Positions 17,212 to 25,977 of a stretch of 64,000 nucleotides of DNA are shown here, piece by piece (within the stretch, counting starts at the first letter, position 1; every line of letters begins with the position of its first letter). Position numbers and translations under genes: made by a program. The notes under the pieces are model-generated. The model saw only the letters and a program-made list of their open reading frames with translations. It was not told where the DNA came from and did no database searches. The stretch is taken from contig NZ_JBHRZT010000073.1 of the NCBI RefSeq assembly GCF_042649685.1, forward strand, positions 248,001-312,000, in the 5' to 3' direction. This DNA comes from Bacillus_BA songklensis (GTDB lineage: Bacteria; Bacillota; Bacilli; Bacillales; Bacillaceae_H).

Positions 17212-18357
17212 ATGTCGAAAAACAAATTAACGAGTAAAGTATTGGATGAAATTTTAGATAAGATTATTTTTACCGTGGACAATAGTAAAGATGAAATTTA
17301 CCAAATCGCTGAAGATGCGAGAAAGGAATATGATCAACTAAAACAAGAGCTTGAACAGCTGAAAATGCAAGTCATCGAAATGATCACAGAAGGAGAGCGG
17401 CTTGAAATGCATGCTCGTCTCGCCCGCCAGCGCTTGTCTGAAGTAAGCCGCCATTTTAAGCTTTACACGGAGCCGGAAGTGAAAGATGCGTATGAAAAGG
17501 CGCACCATTTACAAACAAAGCTCATGATAAATCGACAGACCGAGGCTCAGCTCCGCAAACGCCGGGATGAAGTAGAAAGACGGCTCCTTGCTTTAAGTGA
17601 GACGATGAATCGTGCCGATCATTTAGTCGGTCAAATTTCCGTTGTGCTAAATTACTTAACCAGTGATTTAAGGCAGGTTGGGGAAATCGTGGAGGATGCC
17701 ATTCAAAAAGAATATTTCGGTTTTCGGATTATCGAGGCGCAAGAGGAAGAGCGCAAACGATTATCACGGGAAATCCACGATGGCCCTGCTCAAATGCTTG
17801 CCAATGTCATGATGAGATCAGAGCTTATTGAGCGTGTTTATCGGGAACGTAGTCCAGAAGAAGCATTACAGGAAATACGAGATTTGCGAAAAATGGTTCG
17901 TTCAGCTCTGTATGAAGTTCGTCGTATCATATATGATTTAAGACCTATGGCACTTGATGACTTGGGGTTAGTGCCGACACTTCGGAAATATTTAGGCACA
18001 ATTGAGGAATACAACAATGGGCATCCGAAAATTACGTTTATTTCCATTGGACAAGAAAAAAGAATTCTTTCAAAATTAGAAGTAGCTCTATTTCGTTTAG
18101 TGCAAGAATCAGTAGCCAATGCATTAAAGCATGCGGAAGCTTCAGAAATTCAAGTGAAAATGGAAACGACTGAGCAACATGTCATATTGGTTGTTCGGGA
18201 TAATGGAAAAGGTTTCAATCAGGCAGATAAGAAAGAACATTCTTTTGGCCTAATGGGGATGAGAGAGCGAGTCGACCTATTGGATGGAGAGCTAAACATC
18301 ACTTCTAAAGCAGGTCAAGGTACGCTCATCATGATAAAAATCCCGTTGCCAAATTAG
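17212..18357 (+). CDS. degS: Cytoplasmic sensor histidine kinase DegS
   Basis: The 381-residue soluble kinase has an N-terminal long helical sensor region (about 1-170, heptad-rich). A HisKA_3 dimer domain follows, with the phosphorylated His in RLSREIHDGPAQMLAN near residue 187. A HATPase_c domain shows the N box RLVQESVANALKHA, DNGKGF (G1) and GLMGMRERV. DegS phosphorylates DegU to control degradative enzymes, competence and motility. No membrane segment is present, as expected. degU starts 50 bases downstream in the same operon. Confidence 0.96.
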   Translation: MSKNKLTSKVLDEILDKIIFTVDNSKDEIYQIAEDARKEYDQLKQELEQLKMQVIEMITEGERLEMHARLARQRLSEVSRHFKLYTEPEVKDAYEKAHHLQTKLMINRQTEAQLRKRRDEVERRLLALSETMNRADHLVGQISVVLNYLTSDLRQVGEIVEDAIQKEYFGFRIIEAQEEERKRLSREIHDGPAQMLANVMMRSELIERVYRERSPEEALQEIRDLRKMVRSALYEVRRIIYDLRPMALDDLGLVPTLRKYLGTIEEYNNGHPKITFISIGQEKRILSKLEVALFRLVQESVANALKHAEASEIQVKMETTEQHVILVVRDNGKGFNQADKKEHSFGLMGMRERVDLLDGELNITSKAGQGTLIMIKIPLPN

Positions 18358-18407
18358 AAGATTAAAGAGGAACCAGCAGGATCGAAACGTTTGGGGAGGC
18401 GTTAAGG

Positions 18408-19091
18408 ATGAAGACGAAAATCATAATTATTGATGACCACCAATTATTTCGTGAAGGTGTAAAACGTATTTTAGATTTCGAACCGGATTTCGAAGTTGTA
18501 GCAGAGGGCGATGACGGTAATGAAGCTCTTCAACTTGTGGAGCAACACGAGCCGGATGTTGTCATCATGGATATTAACATGCCGTCTGTCAACGGTGTTG
18601 AAGCAACAAAACAACTTGTGGAAGCAAATCCTGATACAAAAGTCATCATCTTATCCATTCATGATGATGAGACATATGTGACGCATGCCCTGCAAACAGG
18701 TGCCCGCGGCTACTTACTGAAAGAAATGGATGCGGATGCGCTGATTCAAGCAGTTAAAGTCGTGGCGGAAGGCGGCTCTTACTTACATCCGAAAGTGACT
18801 CACAGCCTTGTGAAAGAGTATCGCCGTTTGGCTTCTCAAGGACAAGCCTCCACTTACTTAATGCAGGAAGTAGAGCTTCGCCGTCCGTTGCATTTATTAA
18901 CGCGCCGCGAGTGTGAAGTACTGCAGCTTTTGGCTGACGGTAAAAGCAACCGCGGTATCGGTGAAGCCTTATACATCAGTGAAAAAACAGTTAAAAACCA
19001 TGTCAGTAACATTCTGCAAAAAATGAACGTAAACGACCGTACACAAGCGGTTGTCGTAGCCATTAAAAACGGCTGGGTAGAAGTTCGATAA
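18408..19091 (+). CDS. degU: Response regulator DegU
   Basis: The 227-residue NarL-type regulator has a receiver domain with acidic pocket IIDDHQ, phospho-acceptor Asp in VVIMDINMPSVNG (about residue 56) and Lys in YLLKEMDADA. The C-terminal LuxR-type helix-turn-helix (LTRRECEVLQLLADGKSN through EKTVKNHVSNILQKMNVNDR) binds DNA. Phosphorylated DegU alters flagellar, competence and exoenzyme genes; the flagellar and comF genes lie just downstream. A perfect palindrome and an assembly gap follow the stop. Confidence 0.96.
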   Translation: MKTKIIIIDDHQLFREGVKRILDFEPDFEVVAEGDDGNEALQLVEQHEPDVVIMDINMPSVNGVEATKQLVEANPDTKVIILSIHDDETYVTHALQTGARGYLLKEMDADALIQAVKVVAEGGSYLHPKVTHSLVKEYRRLASQGQASTYLMQEVELRRPLHLLTRRECEVLQLLADGKSNRGIGEALYISEKTVKNHVSNILQKMNVNDRTQAVVVAIKNGWVEVR

Positions 19092-19100
19092 GAGGTGTCG

Positions 19101-19128
19101 CGGAACGACAAGGATCCTTGTCGTTCCG
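19101..19128. other. Perfect 28-bp palindrome abutting the assembly gap
   Basis: CGGAACGACAAGGA and its exact complement meet with no loop, directly before the N run. It may be one arm of the degU terminator mirrored by misassembly, or a genuine hairpin that stopped sequencing. Confidence 0.7.
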
Positions 19129-19269
19129 NNNNNNNNNNNNNNNNNNNNNNNNNNNNNNNNNNNNNNNNNNNNNNNNNNNNNNNNNNNNNNNNNNNNNNNN
19201 NNNNNNNNNNNNNNNNNNNNNNNNNNNNNNNNNNNNNNNNNNNNNNNNNNNNNNNNNNNNNNNNNNNNN
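19129..19269. other. Assembly gap (141 N)
   Basis: The unknown bases lie between degU and the FliK-like gene. The real length may differ. The degU terminator is probably hidden here. Confidence 1.
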
Positions 19270-19410
19270 CTCAGAACCCAGTTCCATCGTTTTCCTAAAA
19301 GGGCCGATTGTGGGAATCCTGTAAAACCAAGGATTTTCGTGATGGGTCCTTTCGATTTTCATCCATTTTTCAAGCTGAAGAATTTAGAGGTGAAAAATGG
19401 ATAATTATAT

Positions 19411-19437
19411 GAAAATCTCCACGAAAATGGCCGATAC
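19411..19437 (+). promoter_or_regulatory. SigD-type promoter of the FliK-like operon
   Basis: GAAA (19411-19414), 15 bases, then GCCGATAC (19430-19437), close to the flagellar sigma consensus TAAA-N15-GCCGATAT. The downstream start is 40 bases away. Confidence 0.6.
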
Positions 19438-19476
19438 AAAAGGTAAATCATGAACGGACCGCGGAGTGTGAAAAGA

Positions 19477-21354
19477 ATGCAAATTCAAAATCAGTTATGG
19501 ACGACGGGAAAAGAACCAATAGCGGAATCGGGCGGTTTCAAACAAGGAGACGTAGTAAAGGGAACGATAACTGAAAAGCTAAGCGATACGGAAGCAATGG
19601 TTCAGGTAAACGGCAAGGACGTGAAAATGAAATTCGACCAGCCGATCGGTACGGAAAAGGAAGTCATGGTACAAGTTCAAAAAATGAACGGAGAAGCGGT
19701 AGAAGTCAAAAATGTTACGGCTGTTCCAGCAAAGGCCCCCCTGTTTGTAAATATAGACGCTGTGTTAGCGGAGATTGGGCTTTACGAGGGAAAACAAGAA
19801 GCCAAGCAATACATTCAACGTCAGTTGGAGCGGGGGAGAGTTCGTCAGGAGCACATTAAACCGATCGTTTCGTTTTGGAAGGAGACAAAAGGAACGAATG
19901 ATGAAAAACAGAGAACGGTGGAAGCTGCTCTGCAAAAAAAATTGCCGGTCAAGGCGGCTGTGTTGTCAGCTGTCCATGAAGCATTGAACGGAAAACTTGC
20001 TCCTACGTTTATGGAGTCAATAAAAAGTACGCCCGAACAAATGGTACAAGTGACAGAAGAAGAGATAGGCCCTTTAGTCAAATCCATCATGGAAGAAATG
20101 GATACACAGAAAGCTTGGACTCACGTGGAATCCCCTTTTTCAAGCGAAGGGGTTGAGGAAGGGCAGGTTCTTCCGGAATTACCTGCTCAATCATACGACG
20201 GGATGAAGAGTGTTACCGAGCAAAACGTACACATATCAACCGACTCTCAGCCAATTTCAAAAGATGTGATGGTGACGACGGTTACAAAGAAACTTAAACA
20301 AATCACTCAGGAATTCCAGACATACAAGAAAGAAACTCATCAAAGCCTCCAGCTTGTGGAAAAAAGTTTGCAAGTGAATAAAGAGCAAGCAGCTCCTTTG
20401 TTAGAGATGGTCATCCATAAGCTGGATAAAGCCATCTTAAAGAGCGATTTTTTATTATATGCAGACATGAAAACCGAAAAATCCATGCTGCAGGCAAGCA
20501 ATTTGTTGAAGGAAGCAAAACAGCTTCTGTCAAAAGGGGAGACCCAAGATTCCTTAAAAGTCATCCATCAAGTGAAAGAGCTGATCCAAAAAATTGAATA
20601 CAAGCCTTCAGAAGTAAAAATGGTGCACTATGTAAAAGATGAACTGCTTTCCGCCCGTACCGAGCCTTCTTTCCAACAAGCAGTTAAAAAAGCCGCTCAA
20701 CTTGCAGTACCGCAAGAGATGACGGGGAGAAAAGTGTTTGAACTGGTCCGTCAGCTTGGATTGAACCGGGAAAATGAGTTAATGGATTCTCTTGTGTTTA
20801 AAAATAAAGAAGTGCCAAACGCAAACGATTTAAAAAGCATGATTTTAGCTGTACAGCAGAAACAAGGAGCAGAGAAACTTCCGTCAGCTTTAGGAAGTAT
20901 GCTGCAGAAAATAACGGGGCAGCAGTTATTAAATAAACATGAAGGGACAAACCAAGTACAGAATGCTTTTTTTCACCTTCCTGTTCAGGTAAGCGAAGAA
21001 GTCAGGGATGTAAAAGTATTCATTAAAGCTCAAAATAAATTTGATAAGATGGATTGGGAAAATTGCAGCCTATACTTTTTATTGCAAACGAAAACACTGG
21101 GGGATGTAGGCATTTCCCTTATGGCTGTCAACCGCCGGCTTGGCATCACGTTTAAAAACGATGAAGAAGCTTTTGCGGAAAAAGCAAAACCATTAACAGA
21201 AAAGCTCTCAAAAGCCATTCAGGAAATCGGCTTTGAGATTACATCCGTTCACTATCAAAAGTTCGGGGACACAACAGAAGAAACCGAAAAGCAGACGGTT
21301 TCAAAGCACTCTCATGTAAAACCCCGGCAGGAAGGTTTTGACTATTCGATATGA
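19477..21354 (+). CDS. FliK-like hook-length-control-related protein (YlqG type)
   Basis: The start is taken at 19477 because GGAGTG lies nine bases upstream; ATG 19450 is an in-frame alternative. The 625-residue soluble protein has a small N-terminal domain (about 1-75), a long polar helical middle, and a C-terminal domain (about 480-610). The C-terminal domain has the pattern of FliK C-termini: a beta strand pair (VKVFIKAQNK, CSLYFLLQTKTLGDVGISLM), then two helices. In B. subtilis, ylqG-ylqH encode a similar FliK-like/FlhB-C-like pair away from the main flagellar operon. The gene overlaps the FlhB-like gene by four bases. A SigD-like promoter supports a motility role, but hook-length control itself is not shown. 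Confidence 0.65.
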   Translation: MQIQNQLWTTGKEPIAESGGFKQGDVVKGTITEKLSDTEAMVQVNGKDVKMKFDQPIGTEKEVMVQVQKMNGEAVEVKNVTAVPAKAPLFVNIDAVLAEIGLYEGKQEAKQYIQRQLERGRVRQEHIKPIVSFWKETKGTNDEKQRTVEAALQKKLPVKAAVLSAVHEALNGKLAPTFMESIKSTPEQMVQVTEEEIGPLVKSIMEEMDTQKAWTHVESPFSSEGVEEGQVLPELPAQSYDGMKSVTEQNVHISTDSQPISKDVMVTTVTKKLKQITQEFQTYKKETHQSLQLVEKSLQVNKEQAAPLLEMVIHKLDKAILKSDFLLYADMKTEKSMLQASNLLKEAKQLLSKGETQDSLKVIHQVKELIQKIEYKPSEVKMVHYVKDELLSARTEPSFQQAVKKAAQLAVPQEMTGRKVFELVRQLGLNRENELMDSLVFKNKEVPNANDLKSMILAVQQKQGAEKLPSALGSMLQKITGQQLLNKHEGTNQVQNAFFHLPVQVSEEVRDVKVFIKAQNKFDKMDWENCSLYFLLQTKTLGDVGISLMAVNRRLGITFKNDEEAFAEKAKPLTEKLSKAIQEIGFEITSVHYQKFGDTTEETEKQTVSKHSHVKPRQEGFDYSI

Positions 21355-21632
21355 TGAACCACACTTCTTATCCACATAAACAAAAATCAAAAGTCGTGTT
21401 AAGGCAATACGGGGAGAGCGGCATCCAGCCTTTGCATCAAACAGCGGGAACGCTTATGTCGAAATTGGTGAAAGAAGCAGAAAAGCAGCAAGTTCCGATC
21501 CAGGAGGATGAAGCCTTGCTTGAAAGCATGACAAACATCGATCTCGGCGAGCACGTTCCACCACAGCTCTATGCCGTCATTGCTGAAATGCTGACGTTTA
21601 TCCAAGAGATTGAAAATGACGAAACTGCTTGA
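21351..21632 (+). CDS. FlhB C-terminal-domain homologue (YlqH type)
   Basis: The 93-residue protein matches the cytoplasmic C-terminal domain of the export-gate protein FlhB/YscU, without its membrane part and without an obvious NPTH autocleavage motif. The conserved stretch around LVKEAEKQQVPIQEDEALLE and GEHVPPQLYAVIAEMLTFI corresponds to the part after the cleavage site. ATGATGAACC at the overlap gives coupled translation with the FliK-like gene. This pairing echoes the FliK-FlhB interaction that switches export specificity. Confidence 0.8.
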   Translation: MMNHTSYPHKQKSKVVLRQYGESGIQPLHQTAGTLMSKLVKEAEKQQVPIQEDEALLESMTNIDLGEHVPPQLYAVIAEMLTFIQEIENDETA

Positions 21633-21650
21633 TGGGAAAGGAGGAGGCAT

Positions 21651-22088
21651 GTGGAGGTCCAGCGCATTACAAAAGCAGCCAATCATAAAGTTGAGCGAAA
21701 AGAAAGAGAAATGGAAGATTCGGTGACATTTACCCACGTCTTATCGAATAAGAGATACGAAGTGAGTGATGAGCGGTACGCTAGAATGCTGAAGGAAATT
21801 GAAGAACAAGGAAAGAAGCTTGCGAAATATCAATCGATTGATTCCCTTAGGACGTATAAAAAGCTCGTGAAAAAATTCATGGATGAAGCGGTCAACAACG
21901 GGCTGCAGCTAAAAGAACAGCGAGGCTTCAACATGAGAGGGGGCTCTACCATTCATAAGCTTGTGAAGGAAGCCGACGACAAGCTTATTGAACTGACAAA
22001 TGAAGTATTGTCAGATCAAAAAGACGGTCTTCGCATTTTGGGCATGGTCGGAGAAATCCAAGGTCTTTTGGTCAACATCTATACGTAA
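21651..22088 (+). CDS. YaaR (DUF327) family protein
   Basis: The 145-residue protein starts at GTG 21651 with AAAGGAGGAG upstream. It is all-helical and charged, with the family's C-terminal pattern YQSIDSLRTYKKLVKKFMDEA, HKLVKEADDKLIELT and ILGMVGEIQGLLVNIYT. The biochemical role is unknown. It is 18 bases after the FlhB-like gene and in the same apparent operon, which suggests a flagellar-associated role; that is inference. Confidence 0.82.
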   Translation: MEVQRITKAANHKVERKEREMEDSVTFTHVLSNKRYEVSDERYARMLKEIEEQGKKLAKYQSIDSLRTYKKLVKKFMDEAVNNGLQLKEQRGFNMRGGSTIHKLVKEADDKLIELTNEVLSDQKDGLRILGMVGEIQGLLVNIYT

Positions 22089-22180
22089 TAGGCAGCAGGT
22101 GAATGCTGTCTGTTATGTTTTGAGGAGTTGGCTATCTTAAAGTCTAATACTGAAAATGTGCCGGCAGCCGTCGTGCACAA

Positions 22181-22390
22181 ATATAAGTCCTACTTAATTT
22201 TTTAATCTCTGTCACCGTTCCTTCTTCTATTTGCACCTTTCTGTTTTTTCATCTTGAACGAGCTTACAAAGGTTCTCGTATAAGCGGCTGACAAGAGCCC
22301 GTAAGGGAGATTGTCAGCCGCTTATGCGTAAAGAATTTGACATGAGCGGTTTTTGCTCATGTCAAATTCTTTATGTGGATTCATATATTA
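22181..22390 (-). repeat. Dispersed twin-hairpin element, copy E2
   Basis: This is a full reverse copy. Hairpin 2 arms are AAGCGGCTGACAA and TTGTCAGCCGCTT around a loop with CCGTAAGGG. Hairpin 1 arms are GAATTTGACATGAGC and GCTCATGTCAAATTC. The right end is GTGGATTCATATATTA and the left end AAATATAAGTCC. Confidence 0.85.
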
Positions 22391-22471
22391 AAAGTCTGTT
22401 AATATATTCCTATCATAGGAGGGCTTTAATGCAAAGAAAACGAAAATAGTGTAGAATAAGATAAAGAAACT

Positions 22472-22596
22472 CGCCGATTGGCAAGCCTGTAAAGGCGAAG
22501 ACAGAGGTGCAGTTGAGCTTATACTTCAGACTTAAAATGGGCAGCTTCGTCGTATCGGCTTCAGCGTTGCCCATTTATACGTTCTGAACGTATGAA
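22472..22596 (+). promoter_or_regulatory. Possible structured leader upstream of degV (lysine-riboswitch-like 5' motif)
   Basis: GGCGAAGACAGAGGTGC (22494-22510) resembles the conserved 5' segment of the lysine riboswitch. The remaining ~80 bases are too short for that fold and hold instead a strong hairpin ATGGGCA/TGCCCAT (22537-22574) and a short palindrome TACGTTC/GAACGTA. Treat it as structured RNA of unknown class. Confidence 0.3.
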
Positions 22597-22636
22597 AAAA
22601 TCTTTTTGAGACTATTTAGAAGGATGGATTTTCCTG

Positions 22637-23473
22637 ATGAAAACAGCGATTATTACGGATAGTACAGCGTATATATCGAAAGAGCTGCGCGATGAACTCA
22701 ACATACATATGGTTCCTTTAAGTGTCATCTTCGGAGAAGAAACATATCGCGAAGAAATCGATATGACAGACAAACAGTTTTATGAAAAGGTACGCGAACA
22801 GCTGCCGACGACATCCCAACCGCCAATCGGTGAGTTTGTCAGTTTGTTTGAAGAACTGGCAAAAGGCTATGATGCAGCGATTGTGGTGACATTATCGAGC
22901 GGCATCAGCGGTACATATCAAGGTGTGATTTCGGCAGGCCAAATGGTAGAAGGACTTGACGTGTATGCATATGATTCCGAAATCAGCTGCATGGTTCAAG
23001 GATTTTATGCCATTGAAGCCGCAGAGATGGCAAGACAAGGGAAAGAGCCAAAAGAAATCATTCATCGTCTTGATGAAATGAAACAGTCGATGAAAGCCTA
23101 TATCATGGTCGATGATTTATCCCACTTACAGCGCGGCGGACGCTTAAATGCCGCACAAGCCTTTGTCGGAGGTCTTCTTCAAGTCAAACCACTCCTTCAC
23201 TTCGTAGACGGTAAAATTGTTCCATTTGAAAAAATTCGTACACGTAAAAAAGCGCTAAAACGCATCTTTGATCTTTTGGGTGAAGACGCAAAGCCAGGCA
23301 GGCCAATGAAAGCTGTTGTGATCCATGCGAACCGTCCAGAAGAAGCAAAAGAAATCAAAGAAGAACTCGAACAAACGTACCCGAATGTGGAATTCAGCTT
23401 ATCCCATTTCGGCCCGGTCATCGGGACACATCTTGGCGAAGGGGCCATTGGAATCGGCTGGTATAAAAAATAA
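22637..23473 (+). CDS. DegV family fatty-acid-binding protein
   Basis: The 278-residue protein opens with the family signature AIITDSTAYISKEL and has VVTLSSGISGTYQ near residue 90, HLQRGGRLNAAQAFVGGLL near 160 and the C-terminal IGTHLGEGAIGIGWY. DegV proteins bind a fatty acid and act as FakB-type carriers for a fatty-acid kinase; the specific ligand is not readable. Position downstream of degS-degU mirrors B. subtilis degV (yviA). No kinase partner lies in the window. Confidence 0.93.
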   Translation: MKTAIITDSTAYISKELRDELNIHMVPLSVIFGEETYREEIDMTDKQFYEKVREQLPTTSQPPIGEFVSLFEELAKGYDAAIVVTLSSGISGTYQGVISAGQMVEGLDVYAYDSEISCMVQGFYAIEAAEMARQGKEPKEIIHRLDEMKQSMKAYIMVDDLSHLQRGGRLNAAQAFVGGLLQVKPLLHFVDGKIVPFEKIRTRKKALKRIFDLLGEDAKPGRPMKAVVIHANRPEEAKEIKEELEQTYPNVEFSLSHFGPVIGTHLGEGAIGIGWYKK

Positions 23474-23502
23474 ACGGCAAAAATATTTTGTCGTTTCTTT
23501 TT

Positions 23503-23711
23503 TATATGAATCCACATAAATAATTTGACATGAATAAAAACCATTCATGTCAAATTATTTACGCATAAGCGGCCGACAATCTCCCTTACGGGTTCTTGTC
23601 AGCCGCTTATACGAGGACCTTTGTGAGCCTATTCAAGGTGCAAAGACAGAAAAACTATAAGTGACTTAAAAAACCAAAGCTGATGTTGAAAAATGAAAAT
23701 GGATTTATATA
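23503..23711 (+). repeat. Dispersed twin-hairpin element, copy E3
   Basis: This full copy runs from TATATGAATCCAC to GGATTTATATA. Hairpin 1 has AATAATTTGACATGAAT with its complement. Hairpin 2 has AAGCGGCCGACAA with TTGTCAGCCGCTT (one C-A mismatch). It lies 30 bases after degV. Confidence 0.88.
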
Positions 23712-23912
23712 TAAGTCCACGTAAATAATTGGCCATGAATAAAAACCATTCATGGCCAATTATTTACGCATAAGCGGCTGACAATCTCCCTTACGGATTC
23801 TTGTCAGCCGCTTATACGAAGACCTTTGTGAGCCTATTCAAGATGCAAAGACAGAAAAACTATAAGTGGCTTAAAAAGCCAAAGCTGATGTTGAAAAATG
23901 AATTTGATAAAA
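23707..23912 (+). repeat. Dispersed twin-hairpin element, copy E4
   Basis: It is head-to-tail with E3 and shares its TATATA. Hairpin 1 is AATAATTGGCCATGAAT with its exact complement, so the A-T pair of E3 (GACATG/CATGTC) is C-G here (GCCATG/CATGGC). Hairpin 2 is AAGCGGCTGACAA/TTGTCAGCCGCTT. The 3' inverted end is decayed. Confidence 0.85.
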
Positions 23913-24358
23913 CAGTATTTATTCTTATTTTTTTGATTTAAATTAATGAAATCGCGACTATTTAAACCTTGCGAAAAAGGTCGTAGTTCCTTTCGAATGC
24001 TTGCAAAAATGTAAAATGGGAGAGGCTCTTTATTTGACACTTTGTCTAATGATAATGGATTCATAAATAAGTAAAGTAGAGAATGATACATAAAAATAGA
24101 GAGGGAAAAGGAGGGAGATATCGAAATAAATCACTACAATAATATGAATGCGCTTACAGATGGTTTGGTAAGCAAATGGAGGTGACAAGGATCTGGATAA
24201 ACGGGGTGTGTAGGGTAAATAGAAGATTAATAGTTTAGGGAGCGTCATTTTTCTAAAGATTTCCTCTTCAAGCATCTTGTAGTAGTATCAGAGATTTTTT
24301 AGTATATCTTTGTTTTTGTTTGTAACCGGACTTATTCTTTTTCCGTTATTTAAACTAC
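23913..24358. other. A/T-rich intergenic stretch without a recognised gene
   Basis: No credible gene is seen on either strand: the short frames present lack ribosome sites and family resemblance. A lone GGATTCATAAATAAG near 24057 resembles the repeat's terminal motif and may be a decayed copy. Confidence 0.5.
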
Positions 24359-24567
24359 TATATAAATCCACATAAAGAATTTAACATGGGCAAAACCCTT
24401 CATGTTAAATTCTTTACGCATAAGCGGCTGCCAATCGACATTAAGGGTTCTTGTCAGCCGCTTATACGAGAACCTTTGTAAGCTTGTTCAAGATGAAAAA
24501 ACAGAAAGACGCAAATAGAAGAAGGACCGGTGACAGAGGTTAAAAAATTAAGTGGAACTTATATATA
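24359..24567 (+). repeat. Dispersed twin-hairpin element, copy E5
   Basis: This full copy runs from TATATAAATCCAC to AAGTGGAACTTATATATA. Hairpin 1 is AAAGAATTTAACATG with CATGTTAAATTCTTT. The right end abuts the permease ribosome site (AGAGAGGTG), so the permease leader is largely element sequence. Confidence 0.85.
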
Positions 24568-24582
24568 GAGAGGTGTGGACGA

Positions 24583-25977
24583 GTGAACCATAAAGAAAAT
24601 CAGTTGAAAAAAGATTTGAAAATCCGCCATATTACGATGATTTCAATTGGAGGAGTCATCGGAGCAGGCTTGTTTATGGGAAGCGGTGCCGTCATTCATT
24701 CTGCCGGACCGGGTTCTCTTGTATCTTATGCACTTGCCGGGCTGCTCGTTGTGTTTGTCATGAGGATGCTGGGGGAAATGGCTTCCCTGAATCCTACAAG
24801 CGGTTCTTTTTCCACGTATGCAAGGGAAGCAATCGGTCCATGGGCGGGATACACGATAGGTTGGCTATACTGGTTCTTCTGGGTGATCGTTATTGCGATC
24901 GAAGCGACGGCAGGGGCAGCCAATATCCAATACTGGTTCCCTAATATTCCGGCCTGGCTATTAAGCCTCGTATTAACGGTTTTATTGACCCTTACCAATA
25001 TTTACTCGGTCAAATCATTCGGAGAGTTTGAATATTGGTTTTCGCTTATTAAAGTCGTCACCATTATCTTATTCCTTGGGCTCGGACTTTCTGTTATTTT
25101 CGGGCTTGTACCGGGAGTGGAAGCACCGGGACTCTCCAATTTAACCGGAAACGGCGGATTTATGCCGCACGGAGTCGGAGCGATCCTCCTTGGAATTACG
25201 GTCGTTATTTTTTCTTTTATGGGTACGGAAATCGTGGCGGTAGCTGCGGGGGAATCGGCCGAACCGTCAAAAGCGGTCCGAATTGCGACCAATAGTGTTA
25301 TTTGGCGGATTCTCATTTTTTATATTGGTTCGATTGCGGTCGTCGTTACATTGCTTCCGTGGAATTCTGCCAACCTTTTAAAAAGCCCGTTTGTCGCTGT
25401 CCTTGAACATGTGGGAATCCCGGCCGGGGCTCAAATCCTCAACTTCATTGTATTAACTGCCGTCCTTTCTTGCTTGAATTCCGGTTTATATACCAACTCG
25501 CGTATGTTATATGGAATGGCAAAAGCGGGGGATGCACCAAAAGCATTTTTAAAGTTAAATAAAAATGGTGTGCCGGTTCGTACGGTCTTGTTTGGAACAT
25601 TTTTTGCCTACATCGCTGTCATCTTCAACTATCTTTCTCCAGATAAAGTGTTCCTGTTCCTGGTCAATGCCTCAGGCGGAATCGCTCTATTAGTATACCT
25701 TGTGATTGCGTTTTCCCACTTAAAGATGCGCCAAAGAGTAGAACGTCAAAATCCCGAACTGCTTCAGGTAAAAATGTGGCTGTTCCCTTATCTCACCTAT
25801 GTCACGATAGCCGGGATTCTCGCTATTTTGATTGCCATGGCGTTTATTGATTCCATGCGTTCACAAGTAGCTCTTACGATGCTCATTGCTGCCTTGATTG
25901 TAGGTTCGTATGTTCTTTTCCATCGAAACAAAACAAGTGAGATAACAGCAAGTAAGGATGAAATCATAAACACGTAA
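24583..25977 (+). CDS. Amino acid permease, APC superfamily (AAT type)
   Basis: The 464-residue protein starts at GTG 24583 behind AGAGAGGTG and has about 12 membrane segments. The N-terminal signature KIRHITMISIGGVIGAGLFMGSG and the next segments (FVMRMLGEMA, GSFSTYAREAIGPWAGYTIGW) are typical of amino acid:proton symporters of the AapA/GabP/RocE group. Substrate specificity cannot be read. The gene is an insertion relative to the usual degV-comFA order and is flanked on both sides by dispersed hairpin elements. The stop codon lies in the CACGTAAAT motif of element E6. Confidence 0.9.
   Translation: MNHKENQLKKDLKIRHITMISIGGVIGAGLFMGSGAVIHSAGPGSLVSYALAGLLVVFVMRMLGEMASLNPTSGSFSTYAREAIGPWAGYTIGWLYWFFWVIVIAIEATAGAANIQYWFPNIPAWLLSLVLTVLLTLTNIYSVKSFGEFEYWFSLIKVVTIILFLGLGLSVIFGLVPGVEAPGLSNLTGNGGFMPHGVGAILLGITVVIFSFMGTEIVAVAAGESAEPSKAVRIATNSVIWRILIFYIGSIAVVVTLLPWNSANLLKSPFVAVLEHVGIPAGAQILNFIVLTAVLSCLNSGLYTNSRMLYGMAKAGDAPKAFLKLNKNGVPVRTVLFGTFFAYIAVIFNYLSPDKVFLFLVNASGGIALLVYLVIAFSHLKMRQRVERQNPELLQVKMWLFPYLTYVTIAGILAILIAMAFIDSMRSQVALTMLIAALIVGSYVLFHRNKTSEITASKDEIINT

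Noticed and set aside
19450..19476. ATG 19450 as start of the FliK-like gene
   Set aside because: No good ribosome site there and it falls 13 bases after the SigD-like -10 box; ATG 19477 has GGAGTG at proper spacing. Not excluded.
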